Shown here: positions 9,054-17,472 of the stretch, piece after piece
Position numbering within the stretch: the stretch's first letter is position 1
Layout of the letters: the number at the start of each line of letters is the position of its first letter
NCBI GenBank assembly: GCA_963830455.1
Contig: CAWHMT010000004.1
Coordinates: 310,001-374,000 of the forward strand
Source: 20CM-2-65-7 sp963830455
GTDB lineage: Bacteria; Gemmatimonadota; Gemmatimonadetes; Gemmatimonadales; GWC2-71-9
Direction: 5' to 3'
DNA: 64,000 nucleotides
Position numbers and translations under genes: made by a program
The notes under the pieces: model-generated
The model's database searches: none
Told to the model about the DNA's origin: nothing
The model's input: the letters and a program-made list of their open reading frames with translations, nothing else

Positions 9054-9602
9054 TCAGTATGTCGCGATCTCACTCGGCGGGCTGAGCCGTCCCATGAGCT
9101 GATCGCGAATCGCCACCGGCATGTAGCGGGAACGCAGCAAACCCTTGAGGCGCGCCACGCGTGTAACCGCCGCACTGTTGCGCCCCGCCTTGCTGTTCAA
9201 CCACGCCGAGTTGAAGATCGCGAGCGCTTCAACCGGAAGATCACCGAGGAGCGCCGCTTCATCGGCGAGCTGATCCAGCGCGGTTGCGGCCCCGAGCAGG
9301 TTGTTGTCGTTGAAGTGGGCGTTCGCGAGCTTCCAGCTCGTCCAGCTGGGAAGGTGCCCCTCGCGCCGGGCAATGTCGGCTGCCTGCCGGTACTCGCGAG
9401 CCGCCGCGGCGAAGTTCAGCCGGCTGCTCAACTGGTCACCCCGGTCGAGATGCAGTAAGACGTCGGTACTGAGCTCACCTTCTGACTCCTGAATGCCTGA
9501 TCGAGCGAGCGCTTGTGCGGGATCTGCGCCTGACTGGGATGCGAAACTGCTGGGGGCGATAACAACGCTAGCGACTGCAAGCAGAGTAAGAGCCGTCTTC
9601 AT
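9054..9602 (-). CDS. Secreted TPR-like protein
   Basis: The ATG at 9602 follows a strong GGGAGGTGG ribosome site. The 182-residue product has a cleavable signal peptide (LTLLAVASVVIAPSSFASQ) and then an all-helical region with tetratricopeptide spacing: SRLNFAAAAREYRQAADIAR, WKLANAHFNDNNLLGAATAL, ALAIFNSAWLNSKAGR. This suggests a small periplasmic scaffold or binding protein. The frame is open further upstream, but that stretch is antisense to the peptidase and is not believed. It is divergent from the peptidase gene at 9736 and convergent with the kinase. No specific function can be named. Confidence 0.78.
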   Translation of the reverse strand: MKTALTLLAVASVVIAPSSFASQSGADPAQALARSGIQESEGELSTDVLLHLDRGDQLSSRLNFAAAAREYRQAADIARREGHLPSWTSWKLANAHFNDNNLLGAATALDQLADEAALLGDLPVEALAIFNSAWLNSKAGRNSAAVTRVARLKGLLRSRYMPVAIRDQLMGRLSPPSEIATY

Positions 9603-9735
9603 AACCACCTCCCAATCTGAGGGTGCGCGACGGCGTTCAGTTGATCTGGGTCCGGCGGGTGCTCCTGTGCATGGTAGGACGGGCGACGGGCACGGAGAGT
9701 TGCTTGAGCAAACGGAACCACACAGAATCGTGACG

Positions 9736-10935
9736 ATGAAGACCATCCTCCGTTTCGGATTGATACTTGTCGTAGCAATCGAGCCCATCGACGCGCAGGC
9801 TCCGCCGCGTCCCCGTGCCCGCGACCTCGGCGTCCCCTTCGACGGCACGCCAGGCCCGCTCAACGCCATCACCGACGTCGCCGGCGTCACTGTCGGCCAT
9901 GCAACGATCATATCGGGGCAGGGGAAACTGGTCGTGGGCCAGGGTCCCATACGCACCGGCGTCACCGCCGTGTTCCCGCGCGGCGCCACCAACGGCGATC
10001 CGGTGTTCGGCGGCTGGTTCACGCTCAACGGCAACGGCGAGATGACCGGCACGACGTGGCTCGAGGAGTCGGGATTCCTCGCCGGACCGGTGATGATCAC
10101 GAACACCCACAGCGTCGGCATCGTGCGTGATGCCGTGATCGAATGGCTCGTCAGGAAAGGATTCGAGTTCGACTGGTCGTTGCCGGTCGTCGCCGAGACC
10201 TGGGACGGGTCGCTCAACGACATCAACGGCTTTCACGTCACGAAGCAGCACACCTTCGCGGCGCTCGACAGCGCGCGCGGTGGCCCGGTCGTTGAAGGCA
10301 ACGTGGGCGGCGGCACCGGGATGATCTGCAATGCATTCAAGGGCGGGATTGGCACGGCGTCGCGACGGCTCCCCGCCGAGCGTGGGGGGTACACGGTCGG
10401 TGTGCTCGTGCAATGCAATTACGGCTCGCGGGGCCGGCTCTCGATCGCCGGCGTCCCAGTCGGCCAGGAGATCCCCGATCTGCTGCCCTGCTTCGACTCG
10501 ATCCCCGGCACACCGGCAGGCGGCCGGCGCTGCGTGAGCGCCGACCAGGGCTCCATTATCATCATCGTCGCCACGGATGCGCCGCTCCTGCCGCACCAGC
10601 TCAAGCGCATCGCGAAGCGCGCCGCCCTGGGTGTTGGACGACTCGGGGGAACCGGCGGGAACACGTCCGGCGACATCTTCGTCGCGTTCTCGACGGCGAA
10701 TTCCGGCGCAGCCAACCCGGATGCAAACGTCACGGTGACGATGCTGCCCAATGAACGGATCTCGCCGCTGTTCGAGGCCACGATTCAGGCGACCGAGGAA
10801 GCCATCGTCAACGCCATGGTGGCAGCACAGACGATGACCGGAGCGAACGGGCTGCGCGTGTACGCGCTGCCGCACGAGCGCCTGCGTGCGGCGCTGCGCA
10901 AATACAACCGCCTGGTCGAGCCTGTGGCGCGGTGA
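9736..10935 (+). CDS. Exported P1-family (DmpA/BapA, S58) aminopeptidase
   Basis: The ATG at 9736 starts a signal peptide (ILRFGLILVVAIEPIDAQA). The mature protein matches the P1/DmpA family: LNAITDVAGVTVGHATI, TGVTAVFPRG, WFTLNGNGEMTGTTWLEESG, and the glycine-rich GNVGGGTGMICNAFKGGIGT. In characterised members such as DmpA the protein cleaves itself to expose an N-terminal Ser nucleophile that removes N-terminal residues, including D- or beta-amino acids. I did not fix the exact cleavage residue here. The 399-residue length fits the family. It overlaps the next gene by four bases (GTGA). A signal peptide on this usually cytoplasmic family points to a periplasmic peptide-scavenging role. Confidence 0.9.
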   Translation: MKTILRFGLILVVAIEPIDAQAPPRPRARDLGVPFDGTPGPLNAITDVAGVTVGHATIISGQGKLVVGQGPIRTGVTAVFPRGATNGDPVFGGWFTLNGNGEMTGTTWLEESGFLAGPVMITNTHSVGIVRDAVIEWLVRKGFEFDWSLPVVAETWDGSLNDINGFHVTKQHTFAALDSARGGPVVEGNVGGGTGMICNAFKGGIGTASRRLPAERGGYTVGVLVQCNYGSRGRLSIAGVPVGQEIPDLLPCFDSIPGTPAGGRRCVSADQGSIIIIVATDAPLLPHQLKRIAKRAALGVGRLGGTGGNTSGDIFVAFSTANSGAANPDANVTVTMLPNERISPLFEATIQATEEAIVNAMVAAQTMTGANGLRVYALPHERLRAALRKYNRLVEPVAR

Positions 10936-12842
10936 AACCCCTCTGCCTCACGCTGTTGTTGCTGGTCGCGGCGTGCCAGCCGAAGGCGCGCCGTCTGCTC
11001 CTCGTCGATCTGACACTCGCCGATCCGATGGTCGTCGAGAACCTCGCCCTCCCGTGGCACGAGGCCGGCTACCGGGTCGAGTATCGGCAGTTCTATCCGC
11101 ACCTGACGCGCGCCGATCTGGCGCGCTACCGCGCGATCATCCTGCTCGGTGGGCGCGAACCCGAGGCCCCTTCCGACGCCCTTGCGATTGGCGATCTCGC
11201 GATCCTGAAAGAATGGATCCGTGGACGCGACGGCGTCGTGATCCTGGGATACGCGAGCGATACACGAGCCGCCCGCGGCCAGCGCGAGGACGGAACACTG
11301 GACCGCTGGGTCGTGAACCAGTGGCTGGCGTCCGAGGGCGCCGGGATCGCGATCGGGACCGAGTTGATCGACGCCCCCGCGTCGCCGCTGCCGCATTCGG
11401 CGCTGGACAACACCGGGTTCGCACCCTTTCCGGCGGGCCACAATCACGCGCTGCAAATCCGGGATGGGAGCCAGGTTCTGGCGCGCGCGCCTGCAAGTGC
11501 CCTCGTCGCGGCGAGCCGGGTGGAGGATGGGCTCGTCGTCGTCGCGAGCCGCAGCCTGCTGAGTTCGGCGATCGAAGATGCGCGGACTCGTGCATTCCTG
11601 ATCGAGCTGGCCCGCTGGACGCGCCGGCCGGCGGAGTGGGCGCACGTGCGCGCGGCCACCCACCCCATGCCGCTGCGGCTGGCCAACGCCCCGCAGCCTG
11701 TCGCGGTGCACCCGCCGCCCCTCCAGGCCCCCGAGGGCGCGGCGCCTGTCACGCTGCCCGTCCCGCCTCGGTCGGGTCCCGGCGGCAGAGGTGCGGACGA
11801 CGAATCCGTCGATGCGCCGGGATGGATCGCTCGCCAGGGAATGCGGGTCTTCTGGAGCCGCTTCACGCCGCAGTCGCTCGATTCATTGCTCGCCTTCGTG
11901 GACATTGCAGCGCTGAACGCCCTCGCCACAGTCATTCCAGTAGGGGCGCTCGCTGATACGCTCGCCACGCGCAACATCTGGCGCGTCACCGCCGAGCGCA
12001 TGCAGGCCACGAGCGTACGCTGGTTCCCCGGAGTGTCGCTGTACGCGCTGGCGTCGCAGAGCTCGACGTTCGAACGCACTCGAGCCCGACGCGCAGGAAG
12101 ATTCGAAAGGGCCGAGGCTCAGGAGGCGGGTCCCGCTGACGAGGTGAACCGCCATGGCGACCTGATGCCGGTCGCATGCGGTCTCGACTCGCTGTTCTGG
12201 CGCGAGACGTTCCGGCCCGCGCAGCGCACCCTCGCGCGGCTGGGTGGCGCGCGAGCGGACGTGATCACCGGCGTGGCCCTGGATCTCGATAGCGCCGCAA
12301 CCTACTATCGCGGCAGCGGATTCTGCGACGCCGATTTCAGGATTGGGCTCGCCGGACTGGGACTCGACTCCGCGGACCTGAGCCGTGCTCTGACACTCCC
12401 ACCCAGGGTTCGGTACGATACGCTGCTGGAGCGCGGCTGGCTGGCACGGTACTTCTCCGCGCTCGAGGCCGCCGTTGCCGAGCGGGCAGTGGCGTTGCGC
12501 GGAGAGCTCCGCCGCCTGAACCCCGACGTGCGATTCGCGTTTCATGCGTCCGAGATGCCGGCTGACTGGTTCTCGCTCGGCTTGCTGCGAGGCTTCTCGA
12601 GCCGGGATGCTCCCGCCCTACTATGGATACGCGAGCGTCGGGTGGGCGAGCTCTTGCGGCGCTATCGTGAGCGCGAGATCTATGGCCTGGCCGCCGTGCG
12701 ACTGGTGCCGGATCGCGCGACGTTTGTGCCGGGCGAAGCGGCGCGGCTCCACAGGCTGGTCTTTACGGAGGGCGCTGGATTCTGGCTCGACGCCGCCGCG
12801 ACCGATAGTTTGGGTCGCGTGATTCGCCGGTTTGTGAGATAA
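10932..12842 (+). CDS. Lipoprotein of unknown function, glutamine-amidotransferase-like N-terminal fold
   Basis: GTG at 10932 overlaps the peptidase stop. The 636-residue product has a lipoprotein signal (LTLLLLVAACQ, Cys about residue 15). Residues about 20-190 alternate strands and helices (RLLLVDLTLADP, AIILLGG, GVVILGYASD) like a DJ-1/glutamine-amidotransferase-type Rossmann fold, without a recognisable catalytic triad. A proline-rich linker follows at about 260-290. The second half (DVITGVALDLDS, DVRFAFHASEMPADWF) could be a TIM-barrel glycosidase-like domain, but this is inference from pattern only. Coupling to the peptidase suggests a shared periplasmic pathway. Confidence 0.68.
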   Translation: MKPLCLTLLLLVAACQPKARRLLLVDLTLADPMVVENLALPWHEAGYRVEYRQFYPHLTRADLARYRAIILLGGREPEAPSDALAIGDLAILKEWIRGRDGVVILGYASDTRAARGQREDGTLDRWVVNQWLASEGAGIAIGTELIDAPASPLPHSALDNTGFAPFPAGHNHALQIRDGSQVLARAPASALVAASRVEDGLVVVASRSLLSSAIEDARTRAFLIELARWTRRPAEWAHVRAATHPMPLRLANAPQPVAVHPPPLQAPEGAAPVTLPVPPRSGPGGRGADDESVDAPGWIARQGMRVFWSRFTPQSLDSLLAFVDIAALNALATVIPVGALADTLATRNIWRVTAERMQATSVRWFPGVSLYALASQSSTFERTRARRAGRFERAEAQEAGPADEVNRHGDLMPVACGLDSLFWRETFRPAQRTLARLGGARADVITGVALDLDSAATYYRGSGFCDADFRIGLAGLGLDSADLSRALTLPPRVRYDTLLERGWLARYFSALEAAVAERAVALRGELRRLNPDVRFAFHASEMPADWFSLGLLRGFSSRDAPALLWIRERRVGELLRRYREREIYGLAAVRLVPDRATFVPGEAARLHRLVFTEGAGFWLDAAATDSLGRVIRRFVR

Positions 12843-12846
12843 AGCC

Positions 12847-12876
12847 TTGCCGGAGGCGAGGCTGGCCCGGTAGTAT
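12847..12876 (+). promoter_or_regulatory. Sigma-70 promoter of rnpB
   Basis: TTGCCG (12847-12852), an 18-base spacer, then TAGTAT (12871-12876), placed 8 bases before the first paired base of the RNase P RNA. The -35 lies inside a small GC hairpin (12844-12862) that may help end the upstream gene. Confidence 0.72.
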
Positions 12877-12884
12877 TGTCCGCT

Positions 12885-13258
12885 GGAAGTGGTGGGGCCG
12901 ATGGTCGCGGATGGCCGGCTGGAGGGGCCATTCGAGGAAAGTCCGAGCTCCACAGGGCAGACCGCCAGGTAACGCCTGGGCGCCGCGAGGCGACGGATAG
13001 GGCCACAGAGAACAGACCGCCCTTGTATCCAAAGGGTAAGGGTGAAAAGGTGGGGTAAGAGCCCACCGCGTGGCTGGCAACAGGCACGGCACGGCAACCC
13101 CCGGTCGGAGCAAGGCCAAATAAGCAGCGAGACCCGGCCCGGGTCGTCTGAGCTGCGGGTAGGCTGCACGAGATGGCTGGCGACAGTCATCCAAGAGAGA
13201 TGACCATCTGCTCGTACCAACGGGTAAACAGAACTCGGCTTATGGTCCCACCACTTCC
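12885..13258 (+). ncRNA. rnpB: RNase P RNA, bacterial type A
   Basis: This is the catalytic RNA that matures the 5' ends of tRNAs together with RnpA (20489). The conserved regions are all present in order: GAGGAAAGTCCGAGC, ACAGGGCAG, CGCCAGGTAACGCC, ACAGAGAACAGACCGCC, GGTAAGGGTGAAAAGGTG, GGTAAGAGCCCACCGCG, GGAGCAAGGCCAAATA, and ACAGAACTCGGCTTAT near the 3' end. The ends are set by helix P1: 12885-12899 pairs with 13244-13258 with one G-U pair. The length, about 374 nt, is normal. No terminator is seen after it; a small ORF begins 6 bases later, so 3' processing from a longer transcript is likely. Confidence 0.95.
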
Positions 13259-13264
13259 TCTCCT

Positions 13265-13471
13265 GTGACCGCGAAGCCGTCGTCTACCCCATATCCTCCC
13301 CATTGGGAGAACGTCGCGGACTTGCGCGTTTTTCGAACCACCGCCGAGGAGTGGGAAAAGCTCATCGTGTGGCGGACGGACATGCGCAAGCGCGGCTGGA
13401 AACTGCTGAAGGTGTCGAGCGAAAACACCGAGGTAGTGGCCATCTTCGGACGCACCAAAAACAAGGAATAG
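13265..13471 (+). CDS. Small hypothetical protein directly after rnpB
   Basis: A 68-residue protein from GTG at 13265, the only start before the conserved-looking part. It is charged and soluble, with a WEKLIVWRTDMRKRGWKLLK helix followed by a VVAIFGR strand, so it looks like a small alpha/beta domain. There is no good ribosome site. It lies 6 bases after the RNase P RNA and 3 bases before the next lipoprotein gene, so it probably shares their transcript. Function unknown; the existence of the gene is likely but not certain. Confidence 0.6.
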   Translation: MTAKPSSTPYPPHWENVADLRVFRTTAEEWEKLIVWRTDMRKRGWKLLKVSSENTEVVAIFGRTKNKE

Positions 13472-13474
13472 TCG

Positions 13475-14341
13475 ATGCGACGTCTTGCCCTGGTCGCAGC
13501 CAGTACCATCGCCGTGGCGTGCGCCTCGCACACCACGCCGGCGAACCCCACACCCACGAATCCAGCCGCGCCACCGCCCGCACCGCCGCCGCCGCCAGCG
13601 ACACAGACCGTTCGGCTCGGACCCAGCGCCCTGCGCTACGTGATGCATCAGGTCATTCACGTGGACCAGCAGCTGCCGACTGGTCCGCAGGTCCTTGACT
13701 ACGGCCTCCGCATCTTCTCCGCCGTGACCATCAGCGGACCGGCGGACAGCAGCGGGTACCCGACGACAATTACGATCGACTCTGTCGCGCCTGATTCGGG
13801 CACGTCGATACCAATGGGGATCAATCTCGGCGCGGCGAAAGCGCTTTCATTCCGAGGTCGCCTGTCGCCGCGCGGTGAGTTCCGCGATCCAGTGCCCTCC
13901 GATAGCGTCGCGGCACAATTGGTCTCCCCGATCGTCGGTTCATTCCGGAATTTTTTCCCGCGCCTGCCGCCTGGCGGGGTGACACTCGGCGCGGCATGGA
14001 CCGACACGACGACGGACCAGCAAGCCGCCGTTGGCAACATCACCATCACGAATGTGAACCGCTCGCATGCCGCGGCCTGGGAAGAACGGAGCGGCACGCG
14101 CGCGCTGCGGCTCGAGGTGACGTCCGACTTCAAGATTCAGGGGCGTGGACAGCAGGTCGGGCAGCCGTTCGAAGTCAACGGCACGGGCACACGCAACGGC
14201 GTGGACTTCATCGCCATCGATGGACGCTATCTCGGCGGCGAGGCCCGTGACTCGACGAACATGACCATCACCTTACCGGTGCAGTCGCTCACGATTCCGC
14301 GGACGCAGGCCTCGCGGACGACGGTGACGGTGTTGCCGTAG
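13475..14341 (+). CDS. Lipoprotein with proline-rich linker, unknown function
   Basis: A 288-residue protein with a lipoprotein signal (LALVAASTIAVACAS, Cys about residue 16). A Pro/Ala/Thr-rich spacer at about residues 20-48 would reach through the periplasm. The rest is predicted beta-strand (LDYGLRIFSAVTISGP, TTITIDSVAPDSG, VTSDFKIQGRG), without a catalytic signature. It shares one base with the next gene (TAGTG), so an operon with the outer-membrane protein at 14341 is likely, and the two may form one envelope complex. Confidence 0.75.
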   Translation: MRRLALVAASTIAVACASHTTPANPTPTNPAAPPPAPPPPPATQTVRLGPSALRYVMHQVIHVDQQLPTGPQVLDYGLRIFSAVTISGPADSSGYPTTITIDSVAPDSGTSIPMGINLGAAKALSFRGRLSPRGEFRDPVPSDSVAAQLVSPIVGSFRNFFPRLPPGGVTLGAAWTDTTTDQQAAVGNITITNVNRSHAAAWEERSGTRALRLEVTSDFKIQGRGQQVGQPFEVNGTGTRNGVDFIAIDGRYLGGEARDSTNMTITLPVQSLTIPRTQASRTTVTVLP

Positions 14342-15186
14342 TGCTTGGCCGATCAGCCGGTTGGTCGGTAGTGACTGCGGTGCTGCTAACCGTCCAACCG
14401 CCTAACCGTCTAGTTTCTCAGCAAGTCGCTCCCAACCGCGCCACTGCCTACCTCTTTCCCACCGAAGTGCAGGACGCGCGCGCTCTCTGGCTCAATCCGG
14501 CGGGCCTCGGCGTGCTACGCGAGGCGTCCATTTACGGGGAATTCCTGGTCAGTGATCCGGGCGCGAGCGGCCGGCTCCGGCAGATCAACGCGGGGTTCAA
14601 CGCCCGCGGGTTGTCAGTCGGCTATCAGCGCGACAACCTGGATGACGGCGCGCGCGGGCACACCTACCGGCTCGGGCTGGCGGGAGGATCGGGTGGGCTC
14701 TCGGCCGGCTTCGCGCTCGCCCTGTACGGCGGCACCAATGCCAAAGCGACCGGATACGACCTGGGCATCAACTACGCGGTGCATCGTTCCGTGACGGTCG
14801 GGCTCGTGGGGGCAAATCTCGGACAGCCGGTCGTGCGCGGTCTGCAGCAACGCTTCACGTACATCCCCGGTGTGACCTGGCGTCCGCCGCCAGTTCCGGG
14901 GCTGGGGCTCTCCGCGGACGCGCGCATCACACCGGACTCCGTGGCCTCGTACGCCTTCGGTTTGCACTGGCGCACCGGCAAGGGTCGCTGGCCTGTCGCG
15001 ATCATCACCCGGCTGGATACCGACGGCGAGCTGCGACGGGGCGCGTTCGTTTTCGGGCTGTCGGTGGGCGGCCAGGATCAGTTCGGCGCGATCGGGACGA
15101 CGCCAGGCGACGTTTCTCGTGTGGATGGGGTGAGTTTGTACGGCCTCGCCACGCGCGAGTCGGGGGGCCGGGGGGGCCGTCGTTAG
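14341..15186 (+). CDS. Outer-membrane beta-barrel-like protein
   Basis: GTG at 14341 overlaps the previous stop by one base. The 281-residue protein has an N-terminal hydrophobic stretch (WSVVTAVLLTVQPPNRLVSQ) with an 8-base repeat array at its end. After it come regular amphipathic strands with glycine turns (LSVGYQRDNLDDG, YRLGLAGGSGGLSAGFALAL, VTVGLVGANLGQPV, GAFVFGLSVGGQDQ), typical of a small barrel. The start ALWLNPAGLGV resembles the NPAG motif of PorV/FadL-like proteins. It converges with and overlaps the kinase gene by 4 bases. Transported substrate, if any, is unknown. Confidence 0.72.
   Translation: MLGRSAGWSVVTAVLLTVQPPNRLVSQQVAPNRATAYLFPTEVQDARALWLNPAGLGVLREASIYGEFLVSDPGASGRLRQINAGFNARGLSVGYQRDNLDDGARGHTYRLGLAGGSGGLSAGFALALYGGTNAKATGYDLGINYAVHRSVTVGLVGANLGQPVVRGLQQRFTYIPGVTWRPPPVPGLGLSADARITPDSVASYAFGLHWRTGKGRWPVAIITRLDTDGELRRGAFVFGLSVGGQDQFGAIGTTPGDVSRVDGVSLYGLATRESGGRGGRR
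14357..14413. repeat. 8-base tandem units with imperfect inverted arm
   Basis: The units CTAACCGT, CCAACCGC and CTAACCGT run from 14386, then CTAG ends at 14413. An imperfect inverted arm CCGGTTGGTCGGTAG lies at 14357-14371. The array codes for the end of the signal region of the barrel protein. The same unit recurs at 21152-21256 and 38318-38396. Confidence 0.8.
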
Positions 15187-16604
15187 GAACGCCGGGCACG
15201 AACGCGCACGCCCGTGCGCGCTCGCTTCGCCGGATCCTCCTCCTCCAGCTGCTGCAGCACCAACGACAGACGTATCACATCGCGGAACGACAAGCTGCGG
15301 AAGACGGTATCGACCGATGCCGTGCGACTATTGCCTTTGATGACCAGCCGCGCGCCCAGGCCGCCGATGACGTCGAGATCCACATCGGGTTGCACGCTGT
15401 CGCGCGCATAGGAGCGAACCGCGCGCGGCGTGACTGCCGCCGTCCGGCGCCGCGTCACCACGAATAGCGTGGTCTCGCCGCCGGGTTGGTAGACGAACAG
15501 CGCCGCATCGCCGGTGGCGAGCACGCGCCGCGTGCGCAGCATGCGCGTGAGGCTGTCGGGAACCGGCGCGCGCGCTTCGATGCGGGGAGGCTTGCTGAAC
15601 AGCGTGTACGCCACCACCGCCGCCCCGGCGACGAACGCGATCGACAGCAGGCAGCCCGCGACGCTCAGCCCCAGCAGGGACTTGTAAAACATCGACGTGA
15701 GGCGGCGCCGGAACGGGACCTGGATGCGGTTGCGCGCCGCGGTGGGGAGGGCGTCGACGAGCGCGCGGCTGACTTCGCTTGCAGTCTGAAAGCGCTTCGC
15801 GGGACTTTTCTCGAGCATGCGCTCGAGCACAAAGGCCATCTCCTCGGAGACGTCGGGTCGCTCGCGGCGAATCGGCGCCGGCACCTGCGTGAGCTGCTGG
15901 GCGAGGATCGAGGCGGACGAGGGCCCGTCGAAAGGCGGCGCGCCCGCGAGCATCTGATACACGACGATGCCGAGCGAATAGATATCGGAGCGCCCGTCCA
16001 GCTGGTCGCCCGAGGCCTGCTCGGGACTCATGTATTGCGGGGTCCCGATGATCATCCCTTCGCTCGTGAGCTGCGCCGCGCCCGGCGCGGCCGCCTGGGC
16101 GGCCTGCGCGGCCTTGGCGATCCCGAAGTCGGTCACCAGCACGTGCCCAGCCTTGTCGAGCAGCACGTTGTCGGGCTTGATGTCACGGTGCACGATGTCG
16201 TGCGAGTGCGCATACGCCAGCGCGTCGGCCACCTGGCGCGCGATGCGCGCGGCGTCGCCGACCGAGAGCTTCTTGTGCGAGCCGAGGAGCTCGCGCAGGG
16301 ACGGTCCGTCGATGCACCGCATGATGATGTAGAAGATCTCTTCCTGCCGGCCGACCTTGTAAATCGGCACGATGTGCGGGTGCTCGAGGCGCGCGATGGT
16401 CTGCGCCTCGCGCAGGAAGCGCTCGGCGACGATGGGCGAGGGCGAGAGCTCGACGTCGAGGACCTTCACCGCGACGTCGCGGTTCAGACTGGTGTCGCGG
16501 ACGCGGAAGACGGCGGCAAAGCCCCCCTGACCCAGCAGCGGGCCAACGGTAAATTCCGAACCGAGCGCTTGTTGCAGGCGCTTCTGGAGGGCTTCGAGAT
16601 CCAT
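15183..16604 (-). CDS. Membrane Ser/Thr protein kinase
   Basis: A 473-residue protein. The kinase domain (about residues 18-275) has GQGGFAAVFRV, VAVKVL, HRDIKPDN, TDFGIAKA and GTPQYMSPEQ, so it should be active. An alanine-rich insert (KAAQAAQAAAPGAAQL) follows the DFG. A single helix (LLGLSVAGCLLSIAFVAGAA) at about residues 305-335 crosses the membrane. The C-terminal ~130 residues would be outside; they are small, strand-rich and without PASTA or TPR features. The start codon overlaps head-to-head with the transglycosylase start at 16603, and the pair may be linked in peptidoglycan control. This is inferred from position only. Confidence 0.92.
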   Translation of the reverse strand: MDLEALQKRLQQALGSEFTVGPLLGQGGFAAVFRVRDTSLNRDVAVKVLDVELSPSPIVAERFLREAQTIARLEHPHIVPIYKVGRQEEIFYIIMRCIDGPSLRELLGSHKKLSVGDAARIARQVADALAYAHSHDIVHRDIKPDNVLLDKAGHVLVTDFGIAKAAQAAQAAAPGAAQLTSEGMIIGTPQYMSPEQASGDQLDGRSDIYSLGIVVYQMLAGAPPFDGPSSASILAQQLTQVPAPIRRERPDVSEEMAFVLERMLEKSPAKRFQTASEVSRALVDALPTAARNRIQVPFRRRLTSMFYKSLLGLSVAGCLLSIAFVAGAAVVAYTLFSKPPRIEARAPVPDSLTRMLRTRRVLATGDAALFVYQPGGETTLFVVTRRRTAAVTPRAVRSYARDSVQPDVDLDVIGGLGARLVIKGNSRTASVDTVFRSLSFRDVIRLSLVLQQLEEEDPAKRARTGVRVRARRS

Positions 16605-17472
16605 GGCGGTGCAAGAAGCTAGGATTGCCGGACGCGTTCTGCTAGTGACGAGCGCGCTCTTTGCCGCGTGGGTGGCCGCCGTGTGGCCGCCACCGATCTG
16701 GTGGCGCGATCACGAGCCGCGGTGCACGGCGATGATGCGACAACGCTCGGACTGTCGGACGATCGGACAGTCGGACGGCCGCGTGGCGAATCGCTTCTCG
16801 TCACCGACCCTCGAGCGGATGGTCATTATCGCCGAGGATTCGCGCTTCAAGACGCATCATGGAATCGATTTCGTCGAATTGCGCGACGCCTGGGCTGCGG
16901 GCGGCCGCCGCGGGGCCAGTACGATCACGCAGCAGCTCGCGAAGAATCTGTATCTGTCGTCGTCCCGATCGGTGTTTCGAAAAATAAAGGAAGCCGTCAC
17001 GGCGGTGCGACTCGAGCTGGCGCTCCCGAAGCAGCGCATCATGGAGTTGTATCTGAGCGTGGCGGAGTGGGGACCTGGGGTGTGGGGTGCGCGCGCGGCC
17101 AGCAGCTCCTACTTCGGGGTCGCGCCGGACCGGCTCAGCCCCGCCCAGGCGGCTGCGCTCGCGGCGACGCTGCCACATCCGCGGACGTCGAACCCCGCCT
17201 ACCGACCGGAGCGCATGCTCGCGCGCCGCAATCTGATTCTCGCCCGCTATTACGGCGGAAAAACGCCGGTGCCACACATCAACGAGGACTCGATCCCCGA
17301 AATCCCGGAGATTGAGCCACCAATACTTCCTCCCATCCTAGACACAGTGGTGATTCCCGATACGACACAGGACCACCCAGACTCGGGTGGTCCCGTTGAC
17401 TCGACACAGAATCCCGCGGTGCCTCTGTTGCCTAGTAGTGCAGGTCCGCGTTTTTCAGTCTACAAGCCGTAG
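16603..17472 (+). CDS. mtgA: Monofunctional peptidoglycan glycosyltransferase (MtgA-like)
   Basis: Polymerises lipid II into glycan strands at the outer face of the inner membrane. The 289-residue protein has an N-terminal membrane helix (VLLVTSALFAAWVAAVW) and a GT51 domain: IIAEDSRFKTHHGIDF with the catalytic Glu, GASTITQQLAKNLYL, and the ELYLSVAEWGPGVWGARAAS block. No transpeptidase domain follows; the tail is Pro/Asp-rich. An 8-base repeat array (16747-16778) codes for the linker after the helix. The ATG at 16603 overlaps the divergent kinase start, and a GTG at 16609 is also possible. The 3' end overlaps dnaN by 18 bases in convergent orientation. Confidence 0.9.
   Translation: MAVQEARIAGRVLLVTSALFAAWVAAVWPPPIWWRDHEPRCTAMMRQRSDCRTIGQSDGRVANRFSSPTLERMVIIAEDSRFKTHHGIDFVELRDAWAAGGRRGASTITQQLAKNLYLSSSRSVFRKIKEAVTAVRLELALPKQRIMELYLSVAEWGPGVWGARAASSSYFGVAPDRLSPAQAAALAATLPHPRTSNPAYRPERMLARRNLILARYYGGKTPVPHINEDSIPEIPEIEPPILPPILDTVVIPDTTQDHPDSGGPVDSTQNPAVPLLPSSAGPRFSVYKP
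16747..16778 (+). repeat. Four 8-base units TCGGACNN inside mtgA
   Basis: TCGGACTG, TCGGACGA, TCGGACAG and TCGGACGG follow one another without a break. They encode the linker directly after the membrane helix. Related in period and placement to the CTAACCGT arrays. Confidence 0.75.

Noticed and set aside
14386..14413. Short regular repeats as a CRISPR array
   Set aside because: Units of 7-8 bases without spacers, inside coding sequence, and no cas genes nearby.
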